Shown piece after piece: positions 35,861-51,418 of a stretch of DNA of 64,000 bases (positions are counted from its first letter, which is position 1; each line of letters begins with the position of its first letter). Made by a program: the position numbers and the translations under genes. The notes below the pieces were generated by a model that searched no databases, had not been told where the DNA came from, and saw only the letters and a program-made list of their open reading frames with translations. Source of the stretch: Glandiceps talaboti (taxonomy: Eukaryota; Hemichordata; Enteropneusta; Spengelidae); NCBI RefSeq assembly GCF_964340395.1, contig NC_135550.1:1909501-1973500 (forward strand). The letters are read 5' to 3'.

Positions 35861-36481
35861 GAGTTAGAGTACAATTGATGATTATCATATGTATTTCTTT
35901 ATATCAGTTGAAAACTATGAGAACGTTGTCAGTTTATTCTTTGAAATTTGAAATAAGCAAAGCTTAAAACCTAATTTTACATTGAACTTCTGTGTTCAAC
36001 AGCTGAAAATAGCTGACCCAGTTGACTGAATAGCCAGGCAATCTGGTCTGTGACCAGCTTAGAATGAACTCCAGGGGTGAACAAATCATTTTGTGAACTG
36101 ATGGTCCCTGGACTGGTGCCTTAAAAAATCCAGTGGTCCTGCTGAAAGAATTAGTGGTCCCAGGTCCCGTGAATGTGAAACATTAAATCTTACCTATGAA
36201 TCTGTATATTCATATGACTTTTTAACATACAATGTAGTTATTAACAGTAAGGTACTAGTCCAACGGACCAGACAAGGTAAACTTTGTGTGGTCCGCCCAA
36301 AAAAATCGCTAGTCCCGGACCCAGGACCAGTGGATTTGTTCACCACTGCACTCGCTGAAAATACAAAATGTAGCTGACCCAGTTAACTGTGACCAGCTTA
36401 GAATGAACATACTGAAAATAGCTGACCCAGTTGATTGAATAGCCAGGCAATCTGGTCTGTGACCAGCTTAGAATGAACATG
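35861..36481. repeat. Short local duplications before the 37-bp array
   Basis: A ~70-bp phrase (agctgacccagttgactgaa, then tagccaggcaatctggtctg) occurs at about 35,998-36,080, in part at 36,355-36,410 and again at 36,413-36,482. The sequence between (36,080-36,350) looks like an element fragment (gtggtccctggactggtgcc). Confidence 0.6.
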
Positions 36482-37865
36482 CTGTAAAGATATCAAATGA
36501 GATGTAATGTCATTGCTTGTAGAGAGATATCAAATGATATGTAATGTCATTACTTGTAGAGAGATATCAAATGAGATGTAATGTCATTGCTTGTAGAGAG
36601 ATATCAAATGATATGTAATGTCATTGCTTGTAGAGAGATATCAAATGAGATGTAATGTCATTGCTTGTAGAGAGATATCAAATGAGATGTAATGTCATGG
36701 CTTGTAGAGAGATATCAAATGATATGTAATGTCATTGCTTGTAGAGAGATATCAAATGATATGAAATGTCATGACTTGTAGAGAGATATCAAATGAGATG
36801 TAATGTCATTGCTTGTAGAGAGATATCAAATGATATGTAATGTCATTGCTTGTAGAGAGATATCAAATGATATGAAATGTCATGACTTGTAGAGAGATAT
36901 CAAATGAGATGTAATGTCATTGCTTGTAGAGAGATATCAAATGATATGTAATGTCATTGCTTGTAGAGAGATATCAAATGAGCTGTAATGTCATTGCTTG
37001 TAGAGAGATATCAAATGAGATGTAATGTCATTGCTTGTAGAGAGATATCAAATGATATGTAATGTCATTGCTTGTAGAGAGATATCAAATGATATGAAAT
37101 GTCATTACTTGTAGAGAGATATCAAATGAGCTGTAATGTCATTGCTTGTAGAGAGATATCAAATGATATGTAATGTCATTGCTTGTAGAGAGATATCAAA
37201 TGAGATGTAATGTCATTGCTTGTAGAGAGATATCAAATGAGATGTAATGTCATTACTTGTAGAGAGATATCAAATGAGATGTAATGTCATTACTTGTAGA
37301 GAGATATCAAATGAGATGTAATGTCATTGCTTGTAGAGAGATATCAAATGATATGAAATGTCATTACTTGTAGAGAGATATCAAATGAGATGTAATGTCA
37401 TTGCTTGTAGAGAGATATCAAATGAGATGTAATGTCATTGCTTGTAGAGAGATATCAAATGAGATGTAATGTCATTGCTTGTAGAGAGATATCAAATGAG
37501 ATGTAATGTCATGGCTTGTATAGAGATATCAAATGAGATGTAATGTCATTGCTTGTAGAGAGATATCAAATGAGATGTAATGTCATTACTTGTAGAGAGA
37601 TATCAAATGAGCTGTAATGTCATTGCTTGTAGAGAGATATCAAATGAGATGTAATGTCATTGCTTGTAGAGAGATATCAAATGAGCTGTAATGTCATTAC
37701 TTGTAGAGAGATATCAAATGAGATGTAATGTCATTGCTTGTAGAGAGATATCAAATGAGATGTAATGTCATTGCTTGTAGAGAGATATCAAATGAGATGT
37801 AATGTCATTACTTGTAGAGAGATATCAAATGAGCTGTAATGTCATTGCTTGTAGAGAGATATCAA
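36482..37865. repeat. 37-bp minisatellite, about 37 copies, intron 3
   Basis: The unit is tgcttgtagagagatatcaa then atgagatgtaatgtcat, period exactly 37. Recurrent variants are gatatgtaatg, gagctgtaatg and gatatgaaatg, and ttacttg for ttgcttg, arranged in patches that suggest block duplication. It ends 45 bp before exon 4 of NXF1. Confidence 0.95.
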
Positions 37866-37910
37866 GAGGATGGAATGTGTAACTTATAACAGTTTTTTTT
37901 TCTTTGCTAG

Positions 37911-37994
37911 ATATCTGAAGGTCAGAAGTATGAAAAAGACTGGTTGATGCAGTCATTGCAAAACCTGTGTCATGTTCCCTTTCAACCCGTGGAT
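37911..37994 (+). CDS. NXF1: NXF1 exon 4, RRM helix 1 region
   Basis: 84 nt, phase 0 at both ends, acceptor cagtttttttttctttgctag, donor GTAAGT; residues 158-185. ISEGQKYEKDWLMQSLQN aligns with IPYGRKYDKAWLLSMIQS of human NXF1, followed by CHVPFQPVD (CSVPFTPIE). The acceptor has a strong pyrimidine tract, but the whole non-repeat space between the 37-bp array and this exon is only 45 bases. Confidence 0.95.
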
Positions 37995-38299
37995 GTAAGT
38001 ACTGTCTGGTCAATATACAATGTAGTATGTGCCTCTGAAATCTCATTATTTTGTTTATTAAAGAAAATTCCAACTGATCCTCAGTTAAAAATCAAGCAAA
38101 AAAAATCAGGGGTCTCCAGTGTATCCATTATGTTTTTTCCAGTGTATATTGAATATGCATAGACATCCTGTCAGTATGTATGGTACACTGTGAAAATCAA
38201 TGCGTACACACATATTTCTATATAAAGATCTTCAAAATAAAGGCTTGAGAAAATTACATTTCGAGGAACCTGTTCCAACAACATCCAAACACCGTTTTT

Positions 38300-39189
38300 A
38301 GCACAACTGAACTGATAAGGTTCAGTTGTGCATAGCCATTGCAAAGTGTCTTGTCTATCTGTTTGTGTGTGTGTCTCATGCATGGTTAAAACACATAGTT
38401 TTACATATTATTCATCAATCAGAGTAACCGCAAGTTTCATTTTTAACTGGGGTTTTTGAACCCAATACTGGCAATAGACCTTGGTTGTTGCGACAATGAA
38501 TGATAGTATGTACCGACCTCCCCCACGTCAATATTTTCTAAATTCTAGAGATGTCGACCACAGGTTTGTTCTTCATATAAATTACATTTTACTTGTATAT
38601 GGTTGTGAGGACAATTTCTTCAGTTTTATCTCATTTGACATAGCTCTGAAGGTATCATGATGCTAAAATCTACAAAGGCCTGCTAACTAGACACATACAC
38701 ACTGTACACGATTTTACCCACAACTCTCTCTGATTTGTACTGTTGGACATCAGCTCCTTGAAGTCAGACAAATCTCACCTGTGTACAGGATTTTGTAAGA
38801 ATATTTTTGCCATTTTCAAAACGTAGAATTGACACTGGTGAGTTTCTGAATATATATTTTCATTGGTTCTGGTATCAATGATTTATTGTAGGAGTAGCAA
38901 TTTTAGAAATTTGTCAACAGATTTTCTTGAAAGACATGCAAAATATTTTCCACAAAACTAAGGAAAATATATGCACCTGTTAATGTGTTTGCCAAAGATA
39001 TAGATTTATTTGAATAGGTATGACAAAAGAAATGTACATACTAAAACTCATCATACACACTGTCTACCCAAGTTATTGATACTTTGACATTGTAAAGTGT
39101 TTTATTCACAGTACATGTTTCATTTACTTGTTAGCACATTTTATGCAAAATTTAGAACTTTATTTTTGATTCCCAAAGGTACTTTTGTT
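38300..39189 (+). mobile_element. Hairpin-headed element, family 4, copy 2 (head side)
   Basis: The head has a perfect 12-bp hairpin: GCACAACTGAAC (38,301-38,312), loop tgataag, GTTCAGTTGTGC (38,320-38,331), then a short TG tract. Later sequence is diverged, and a family 1 copy is inserted at 39,190. The inverted partner CAGTTGTGCT at 41,729-41,738 may be its tail. Confidence 0.55.
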
Positions 39190-39864
39190 AGTCCCTGTCA
39201 GACGAAGTCCGGGACGGGGACTTATGGATTGGGTTCCGTCTGTCCGTGCGTCCGTCTAACCGTCCGTCCATCCGTCCATCCGCAGCCGTTTCTTGGAGAT
39301 GCCTGGACCAATTTTTTTAAAACTTGGTACAGGGGCAACATACAATGGCATACATATGCACGTCAATTTGTTTCATGATACGATCCAATATGGCCACCTA
39401 GCAGCCATTTTGTTTGCGAAATTTCCCTGTCTAAAGCCATAACTCAGACATGCTTGAACAGATCTCAATCAAAGTTGGTATTAGGACAGTGTTCTATGAC
39501 ATACATGTACATGTGCATATTCATTGTTGTCATGATACGATCCAATATGGCTGCCTAGCATCCATTTTGTTTGTGAATTTTCTATGTCCAAAGCCATAAC
39601 TCAGACATGCTTGAACAGATCTCATTCAAAGTTGGTATTAGGACAGTGTTCTATGACATACGTGTGCATATCCATTTTCGTTGTGATACGATCCCACATA
39701 CCCGACCCATCCTTTATTGTTGTAGGCATGTTCCATGTCCAACAAGCAGACACAACATATCTAAGTCTGTTTGTTTTAGGTTCACAAGTGTTGTTGTGTG
39801 ATCAGAGTAGTGATAATTCCTTAAACCCAATCATAGCGGGGACTATGTCATTCTCAATGACTTG
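39190..39864 (+). mobile_element. Hairpin-headed element, family 1, copy 3
   Basis: The head AGTCCCTGTC pairs with GACGGGGACT (39,190-39,222), followed by the GTCCGTCC tract, the core accaatttttttaaaacttg, two internal ~150-bp repeats (tccaatatgg near 39,386 and 39,541) and the tail tagcggggact, GTCATTctcAATGAC, TTGTT ending near 39,864. The left flank ends in T and the right begins with T. Confidence 0.72.
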
Positions 39865-41946
39865 TTACATATTAATTAAACATAATTACTATGCTTAAAT
39901 GTTGGCAAATATGGGTTATTGAAGAAGTTATAAAATAAGGAACTTCCAAGCATACCAATCAGAGAGAGTTGTGGGTAAGATATCACACAATGATACAGTC
40001 AATGGATGCATTTCAAAAATGACAGCACAATGCCATTTATCTCCTGTAAACGACACAATATCCAACGTATCTCAATCAGCAGTAATTAATTTGAATGAAT
40101 TATGGAAAAAGAAAAGAAACTGTGTACACATGACTTAAGTATAAGAACTGATAAATACAATTTCCCGTTGAAAATATGTTTTGCAGAGATAGTAAACTTA
40201 TGTTTGCTAACTTGAATAAATTCCTTGTCAGTTGAATTTGCTCACCCGGCATCTTGATGTCACGCTCTTGTCACAGCTACATGGGAAATGGCCTGCCCGG
40301 ACGGAAATACCATACTAAATGAAATGCGAACATTATAACATTCATGCTGAAATGTAGCCAATTTGTTGTGCAATCACATGCCTTATATATACAATGTATA
40401 TGAAATAATAGCTGATACAAATTCCGATCTGAACAGGTACTAAGTATACTATAGTAACTCCAATATGAATGTTCCAGATCATGATGAAAAATTGTGAGAT
40501 CATGTTTACGTAGCACACAGACATCAGGAAATGTGATTTTTACGCAACATGACCAAATTTCCTAGGAAATCACTTGTTCTAAACATGAACCTATAATTAT
40601 AAAATTTATATAAATATACATGTATGGTTTAAAGTGGTCCTGAACAAACTCAAATGGTATTTGAACCACTTTTTCTTCAGATAAATCAGTTTGCAGCCAA
40701 AATTTACATAATACTGGGTGTCACTGAGGATCAGTTATAGTGAAAATGATTTCCCATCAGGCATGGCGCTGAAAATGACGATTACATCCATTATATTTAT
40801 ACCTTGGCATGTTTGTCAATGATGAACAGCTGCTACACACACACTTAGATCTAGATGCCAGTGGACGTTTAGGATGACGTGATGTCACAAGCAGGGAGTT
40901 TTCCCAGCATCCCTTGCAACAAAAGTTTCCAAAATGGCAGCACACAGTGTAGAAATTTTGACATTTCAAAGTCACATAAGTTTAATATGTTTCATTTTAT
41001 TTCTAAAATTAACATATCAGTTGGAAACACAAAGTTGAGCTATCTAAAAGTGCAAATGTATTTGATTGGACCTTCCCTTTAAGAATAGTTCATGATGTGA
41101 TAATCCCATCAGTGATATGCAAATTTGGGCTAATATGTGTCTTCGTGGTTAAAAATCTGTAATTCAAACCTACTGAGCAGACTGAAATTTGATAGGGATG
41201 CGTATAGGGATGTGTACAAGAAGATGTAGTCACAAAATTATCATCCCATCAGCAGTATGCAAATTAGGTCTAATAAACTTAATTTTGGTCAAAAACTTTT
41301 GAAAAATACATGGTGAATGGGGCTGAAATTTGGTAGGGATGTTTCTGGAGATGTTATCTGCAGCTTTTTGTTCAAAACATTTTGGCACAACTGGCCCTAG
41401 CATTAGCAACCATGGCCACACCCTTACAACAGTGATAATGCATATATACAAAGATAACAACAGAGACAGGTAGGTAAATGAATATAGAATCAAGGAAATG
41501 TATGTCAATATGCCTAGCACCAAAACCACACCCATAGCAACATGCCTAGCAACAAAATCACACCCATAGTAACATCCAAATGAATTGTTCATGACATGAC
41601 AAATGATGGTTTATATTACAAAGATGAAAACTGGGAAGGGTAGGCGAGTGAATGAAGAGTCCGAAAGTAGTGTATGCAAATATGACTACATGTAGCAACA
41701 AGACCACTCCCATAGCAACAGCCAACTACAGTTGTGCTACAGCACCATTGTCGGTATTTTCTTTTTCATGTATTCTGTTAAATTCCTGGGCATAGGCATA
41801 TGATAAATTGGTTATTACCTGATGCCGTTTTGGCACTCATGGTGATATGATGAACAAAGAGGTGATATCAGGTAATAACCTCATATTATTCTAAGTTGCA
41901 CAGTCTGACACTGATCTCAAAATGTTAATATATTTTGTCTTCTCAG
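39865..41946. other. Intron 4, family 4 internal repeats and unclassified DNA
   Basis: No gene. Bases 41,085-41,350 hold family 4 internal phrases (gatatgcaaatttgggctaa, ctactgagcagactgaaatt). CAGTTGTGCT at 41,729 is an inverted copy of the family 4 head and may mark its tail. Otherwise AT-rich with no ORF. Confidence 0.5.
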
Positions 41947-42051
41947 GTCCATTTTACAAAAGGCAATGTCTGTTTTTATGTAGACGATAGGAAAGCAGGG
42001 GATGCTATCAAAGCATTGACAAGGAGAATCACAACTAAGGACGGAGACAAG
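41947..42051 (+). CDS. NXF1: NXF1 exon 5, RRM central strands
   Basis: 105 nt, phase 0 at both ends, acceptor tttgtcttctcag, donor GTAGGC; residues 186-220. VHFTKGNVCFYVDDRKAGDA matches [20 protein letters not shown] of human NXF1, the strand 2-3 region and start of helix 2 of the RRM-like domain, then IKALTRRI and TTKDGDK (KAVNYKILDRENRR). Confidence 0.95.
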
Positions 42052-42124
42052 GTAGGCAGTACATTTTAAAATGTGTCAAACAGATAACCCTGTGTTTTCG
42101 TATGTAAGTGATAGCATGTTTTAC

Positions 42125-42770
42125 TAGTCCACATGCTTAGTACATTGTGCTAGCCTACCATTGCAGCACTGCACTGGTCCACATGTTTAGTACCTTGTGC
42201 TAGCCTACCATTGCAGCACTGTACTACTCCACATGCTTAGTACATTGTGCTAGCCTACCATTGCAGCACTGTACTGGTCCACATGTTTAGTACCTTGTGC
42301 TAGCCTACCATTGCAGCACTGTACTACTACACATGCTTAGTACATTGTGCTAGCCTACCATTGCAGCACTGTACTACTACACATGCTTAGTACATTGTGC
42401 TAGCCTACCATTGCAACACATTGTACTGGTCCACTTGTTCAGTACATTGTGTTAGCCTACCATTGTAGCACTGCACTGGTCCGCATGTTTAGTACCTTGT
42501 GCTAGCCTACCATTGCAGCACTGTACTACTCCACATGCTTAGTACATTGTGCTAGCCTACCATTGCAGCACTGCACTGGTCCACATGTTTAGTACCTTGT
42601 GCTAGCCTACCATTGCAGCACTGTACTACTACACATGCTTAGTACATTGTGCTAGCCTACCATTGCAACACATTGTACTGGTCCACTTGTTCAATACATT
42701 TTGTTAGCCTACCATTGTAGCACTGCACTGGTCCGCATGTTTAGTACATTGTGCTAGCCTACCATTGCTG
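42125..42770. repeat. 50-bp minisatellite, about 13 copies, intron 5
   Basis: The unit is tccacatgcttagtacattg then tgctagcctaccattgcagc then actgtactac. Copies at 42,131, 42,181 and onward are 50 bp apart, with a longer variant (ttgcaacacattgtactgg). Variant types recur in the same order (copies 8-12 resemble copies 2-7), so there is a higher-order period of about 250-300 bp. Confidence 0.92.
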
Positions 42771-42933
42771 CTCGAACCTGCAAACTGCAGATTCCAATGC
42801 AAGCCTGCCACTCTAACCATTTGCCCCTCATGACTTCACTAGCCTAGCATTGCATCACTGTACTGCTCTGTTTGTTTAGTACTTTGTACTGGGTAATCCT
42901 GTTAATCCTGTTCACTTGTCTGCTTCCTAATAG

Positions 42934-43099
42934 GTTATTGTTCTTATGAGGCCATGCCCTGAACCAACCATTCATGTAGAAAGAATGTCTAAAAATGCAC
43001 TTGATGCATCACAACTTGATATGTTGAAACAAGTGATGAGTAAGAGATTTGATCCATCTATTCTAGCACTTGATCTGAGCAATTTGGTGAAAGATAGTG
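42934..43099 (+). CDS. NXF1: NXF1 exon 6, RRM end and LRR start
   Basis: 166 nt, phase 0 in and 1 out, acceptor ctgcttcctaatag, donor GTGAGT; residues 221-275. VIVLMRPCPEP forms the last RRM strand (ISIIINSSAPP in human), and LDMLKQVMSKRFDPSILALD aligns with QLKLIMSKRYDGSQQALD, the helical cap of the leucine-rich repeats. The MSKR motif is strongly conserved in NXF proteins. Confidence 0.96.
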
Positions 43100-43764
43100 G
43101 TGAGTACAATAATATAAGTTATGTCTTTTCATTGTTTGGCCTTAGCAAGATACAAAGACAGCAAATCAGCTTTCTGGTAGCTAACAGTGAACACACACAA
43201 AGTCAAACTATTAGTATTATTGCAACATGATGTCAATGGATGTTGATGTACCACACTCACAGTACAGTGACACCTTTAATTAACAAGTTTTCTTCAAACA
43301 GCCGCAGTCAACCTCATTCAGCTTTAACACCATCTTGATACAAGGTGATTATATCATATAACCCTTAACCAATTAAGGCAGCTAGTTCTATCAGGGTGAG
43401 GTTTTTTTTTTTGTTGTTTCTCATCTCCAATGGAATAGTCAGGCGGGTCGGGCGGGCGAAATAAAAAAAAAAAGGGGGGCAAGAAAAAAAAATGTATTTT
43501 TTCAGTTCTATTCTCTGTCCTTTCTGTCCTGTTAGTCTCTATACAACTTCATTTCTCTTCTCTTTATTGAATTCCTTGTTACAAGTCTCTTTCCTTCATT
43601 TTAGCAAGGTTGACAAGTCTGTAGAACAACTTTGTAAGAAGATGATTAAATACTTATCATCCTGATGGGTGTATATCTGTAGCCATGAATCATTGTGATA
43701 TTTTATCAGGAGTACTAATACATTCGTCCTATTAATCAAAGTGGCATTGCCATCGCTAACAATG
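43100..43764. other. Intron 6, 5' part
   Basis: No gene. A run of A and G with ggcgggtcgggcgggcg (43,440-43,457) resembles similar G-rich phrases near 15,000 and 46,140, probably an element end. Confidence 0.4.
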
Positions 43765-44105
43765 TTTTCAAGTTATCCAATTTGAACTTTAGTATGTAAC
43801 TTTTTGAAACACTTATGTGATTGTCATCAGTGTGCTAGATGAATTTTCATTTATATAAACCATTACTTCTATGAAACATTTTTCTTCAGTGTGAACTTGT
43901 CAAAATAATCCACCAGATAACATGTAAACATTGCTAGAACTCAGAACCCCTTTGGGATTTACTGTTTAAAAGTAATTAAAAGTAATAATGCAAACATCGG
44001 AATGTCTTCAAAGGTCATACATGTCATGGGTCATGAAACGCTATGGAGTCGGTCATTTCCCTGATAATACAACTGATTTAAAGCTAAAAACTGGTCAAGA
44101 AATTA
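43765..44105. repeat. Dispersed repeat, single-unit relative of the 57-bp array
   Basis: The block matches 59,798-60,030 (ttttcaagttatccaatttg, gtgattgtcatcagtgtgct, tgtgaacttgtcaaaataat) and continues into one unexpanded version of the 57-bp unit (tgtaaacattgctagaactc ... tttgggatttactgt) ending in gcaaacatcgg. The right part (ggtcatgggtcatgaaa-like) resembles 63,080-63,170. In the other copy the unit has expanded to ~36 copies. Confidence 0.75.
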
Positions 44106-44293
44106 GGAATGCAGTATGACTTTTACCAATTTTAAGCATAATTTTGAAAATGATGGAAATATTCTGAGCTATTATTACATTGCAGCAAAATGTACCGCGT
44201 GACAGTATTAATTTTGAGCCCTGTCCCTCATCAAACCTCAACGGCTTCTGCCATGATGAAAGACACATGCTGCTCTGACGTAACAAAGAGGTT

Positions 44294-44331
44294 GGGTGGG
44301 TGGGTGGGTGAGGGGGGGGGGGGGGGGGGGG
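44294..44331 (+). other. Strong G-quadruplex motif and 20-base G run, intron 6
   Basis: GGGTGGGTGGGTGGGTG at 44,294-44,310 has four G triplets with single-T loops, the most stable class of intramolecular quadruplex, followed by a run of 20 G (44,312-44,331). It lies on the coding strand, so it would form in the pre-mRNA. Confidence 0.8.
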
Positions 44332-44456
44332 TTAGACGGCGGTGTTATGCCAAGGTTTCCAACAAGTGGGGACACAGGCCCCTTGGTTCCAATAAGTGGT
44401 GTCATTTGACAGGGAGTGGGGTCAATTATTTTTGTCTATGAAATATTTATATAAAT

Positions 44457-44494
44457 TATCTCAGACCACTATAGAGATACTGTGGTCTGAGATA
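44457..44494. repeat. Perfect 13-bp hairpin, intron 6
   Basis: TATCTCAGACCAC (44,457-44,469) pairs perfectly with GTGGTCTGAGATA (44,482-44,494) across a 12-base loop. It may be the relic of a small fold-back element. Confidence 0.75.
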
Positions 44495-44634
44495 TTCCAT
44501 TACGTATAGACCATTACCTAAGTACATAAAAAATTCCATTCATAATAACAGTTCCCAGTAAGCTATTTTTTGAAAATTGTGTACTACACATTACACCTTA
44601 GAAAAAAAAGGCAATTAAGATTATGTAATTTTAA

Positions 44635-46472
<1,838 letters not shown>

Positions 46473-46561
46473 ATCTGCAGAGTCAAAACATCCAGGCTAA
46501 TCTGAGCAGGGAAAACATTACAACTGCTATTGGTACTATCATTAGTGAAAATATACCACAG
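46473..46561 (+). CDS. NXF1: NXF1 exon 7, LRR domain
   Basis: 89 nt, phase 1 in and 0 out, acceptor attccatattgacag, donor GTGAGA; residues 276-305. The split codon gives Asp, then LQSQNIQANLSRENITTAIG and TIISENIPQ, aligning with [20 protein letters not shown] and TLRIIEENIPE of human NXF1. Confidence 0.94.
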
Positions 46562-46574
46562 GTGAGAATTATAT

Positions 46575-46660
46575 CAATCAATCAATCGATGCAATTTATA
46601 TAGCGCCAATTCCACTATGACAAGAGTTCAAAGGCGCTGTACAGTCAAAATGTTTTAGAA
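46575..46660. repeat. LINE/SINE 3'-end fragment
   Basis: (ATCA)n followed by atttatatagcgccaattcc and caaaggcgctgtacag, the kind of conserved 3' end seen in many invertebrate LINE and SINE copies. Only this fragment is present. Confidence 0.5.
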
Positions 46661-46886
46661 AACAGGTAAGTCTTTATACATCATTCACGTTGAGGTCATT
46701 TGTGCATAAGAAATTGTCTTTGATTTTCCTTGCTTGACTCCAATTGAAATCAGAATATATAGAGATTAAAGGTTAATGACATGAAACTCTGTTGATTGAT
46801 AAGATTTCAGAAACATGCTCACTGTAAGAGAGGAGAAAATAATTTGTTTACTGTTATCGTGTGTTCAAACATTTTGAAATTTTTTT

Positions 46887-49320
<2,434 letters not shown>

Positions 49321-49511
49321 GCAGCAAGACTTGTCGTTAGAAAGAAAAAAGTTGAGCATATTACCCCAGTTCTTCATTCATTACACTGGCTACCTATTCA
49401 GAAGCGCATTGAATTCAAAGTACTCTGTATTGTATTTAAAGTTCTTAATGGGTGCGGGCCTTCATATCTAGGCGATTTATTAATGATTAGATCCACCCGT
49501 CGTTCCCTTTG
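49321..49511 (+). pseudogene. LINE C-terminal fragment, + strand
   Basis: An open stretch reads AARLVVRKKKVEHITPVL, LHWLPIQKRIEFKVLCIVF and KVLNGCGPSYLGDLL, a clear match to the conserved C-terminus of CR1/L2-type LINEs (HITPVLxSLHWLPV, YLxDLL). The left edge is undefined and the right edge is cut by a family 1 fragment. Confidence 0.85.
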
Positions 49512-49834
49512 GATTTTTTTCAAACTTGGTACAGGGGCAACATACAATGGCATACATGTGCACATCGATTTGTTTCATGATACAATCCAATATGGCTGCC
49601 TAGCAGCCATTTTGTTTGCGAATTTTCCCTGTCCAAAGCCGTAACTCAGACATGCTTGAACAGATCTCATTCAAAGTTGGTATTAGGACAGTGTTCTATG
49701 ACATACATGTGCATATTCATTGTTGTCATGATACGATCCAATATGGCCGCCTAGCCGCCATTTTGTTTGCGAATTTTCCTTGTCCAAAGCCATAACTCAG
49801 ACATGCTTAAACAGATCTCATTCAAAGTTGGTAT
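49512..49834 (+). mobile_element. Family 1 element fragment, copy 4
   Basis: Starts inside the core (tttttttcaaacttggtaca) and holds two ~150-bp repeats (tccaatatggctgcctagca near 49,586; tccaatatggccgcctagcc near 49,737). Head and tail are both missing, and it is joined directly to the LINE fragment. Confidence 0.75.
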
Positions 49835-51306
49835 GAAGTTGTCCCCCAGCTAAATACAATGTACAACTCCTTGGGGAGAAGCTGAAGACGTGGTCTGAAT
49901 AGGAACTGTCGTAACAAAACCGAGTCTCTCAGAAGACATCGAGCCGTCGTAATGTAACCGTGAGTCTCTACAAAACTTTACAGTTCCAATTTACTCATTC
50001 AACGACTCACCCCATTGTGGTTGGGATATCGTTGTTTGGCGTTAAACTGTATCGCTTTGGAACTTGTATTGTACATGGGAAATGGTAGAAAACTATTGCA
50101 GGGACCGGAGTATTCAAGACTGTTCGGAACTTGAAACCACTGCTGAGTGTTGGTGCAACGTATTGTGCAAGACTCCGTTGACTATTCATTCTCGTAGTGT
50201 TTTATTGTTGTCCAATATTGTGTGTGCGTGACATTATCGTCTGTACGTAGGATTTTCATCTTTGTTAACTTCTTGCTGTAGGCGTGTAACTCATATTTTA
50301 TTGAACTTCATTGAAGAATTGTCGTACACTATCTCATTGTTCTCGTTTGAATTGTCATGTCACCTGTTGCTGAAAGCTGTTTCACGCGTACTGACTTCTA
50401 ACAATTTCAAGTATATTCGGGTATAATTCTGTTTGATATTCGATTAGGACTATATCACAAGGATTTGTTCATGCCAAGTTGATCTGTTCCATTTTCAATT
50501 TTTGAGGAATTTTTTTGTCAAAAATGACATCTTCATCTTCATCATCTTGTCAGATTGCTTTAACATTTGCCATGTAGATGCACACAGCATACGTGTAGCT
50601 TACTTAGATTTGTTAATTTCAAGTCAGCATGTGTTCTTTTCTATTTTTGATGAATTTTTTATTGTATTCATTAAATTTTTATTTGACCAATGCCATATTG
50701 GAAATCAGCCCACTAGACTGAAGTAAACAGCCACTTTTCAAAAGACCCCTATTGACGATAGACAACAAGCAATGTAGTTCTATTCATCATGCACCCTCAA
50801 CGACAAGTGACCAGCATAAATCCGAAATCAACACCCCTTCTATGAGACTACCTTACTACAGAATGGTTTATTCCAGAAAACAAGATGGTGTGTTGTTCTG
50901 AGGTCTTGGCAAACGAAAGGTTTTTAGCCTGAATCTATAAAAGAAGACTTTAATGATCATAACTTAGGTTAGATAGGGTTCGTAACATTCTAGTTTATTT
51001 ACAACTTGACTTTCAATATCTATTAGACCTCTAAATTTGGCCTGGGCAGGTTATAATGTCTCAGCCAGTACATGATGATGATACATGATAAAACTCTATA
51101 CTGCGTCACTATGCGTACGGTAGGGTAGTGCAGTGCACAAGTTACTTTAAGTTCCATGACATGAACGACAGTGTTATCTTTCAACTTGACAGAGACCCAA
51201 GTGTAAAAGTGTTTGATACAAGTGTTACATGTATGTTGCTGAAGACAACTGTAAAGTCGGTATACATGTACACTGACAGATCCATGTTCTTGAACGATGC
51301 CAGTGA
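49835..51306. other. Intron 7, family 2 internal sequence and unclassified DNA
   Basis: No gene. Bases 50,455-50,720 share family 2 internal phrases (tttgttcatgccaagttgat, atttcaagtcagcatgt, gccatattggaaatcag) with 57,510-57,780 and 63,380-63,640. Confidence 0.55.
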
Positions 51307-51418
51307 ACCATAGGCACTCGAATGAATTTGTATGATAAAAAAAATTGTAAAGAAAATGAGTCTTCTTTATTTACAATTTTTTTTTAATCATACAAATTAA
51401 TTTGAGTGCCTATGCTGT
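51307..51418. repeat. ~110-bp palindromic MITE
   Basis: The arms CATAGGCACTCGAATGAATT... (51,309 on) and its inverse ending ...GAGTGCCTATG (to 51,414) pair over about 45 bases around a 15-20 base centre. TGAACC flanks both sides within a few bases, possibly a target duplication. Confidence 0.75.
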
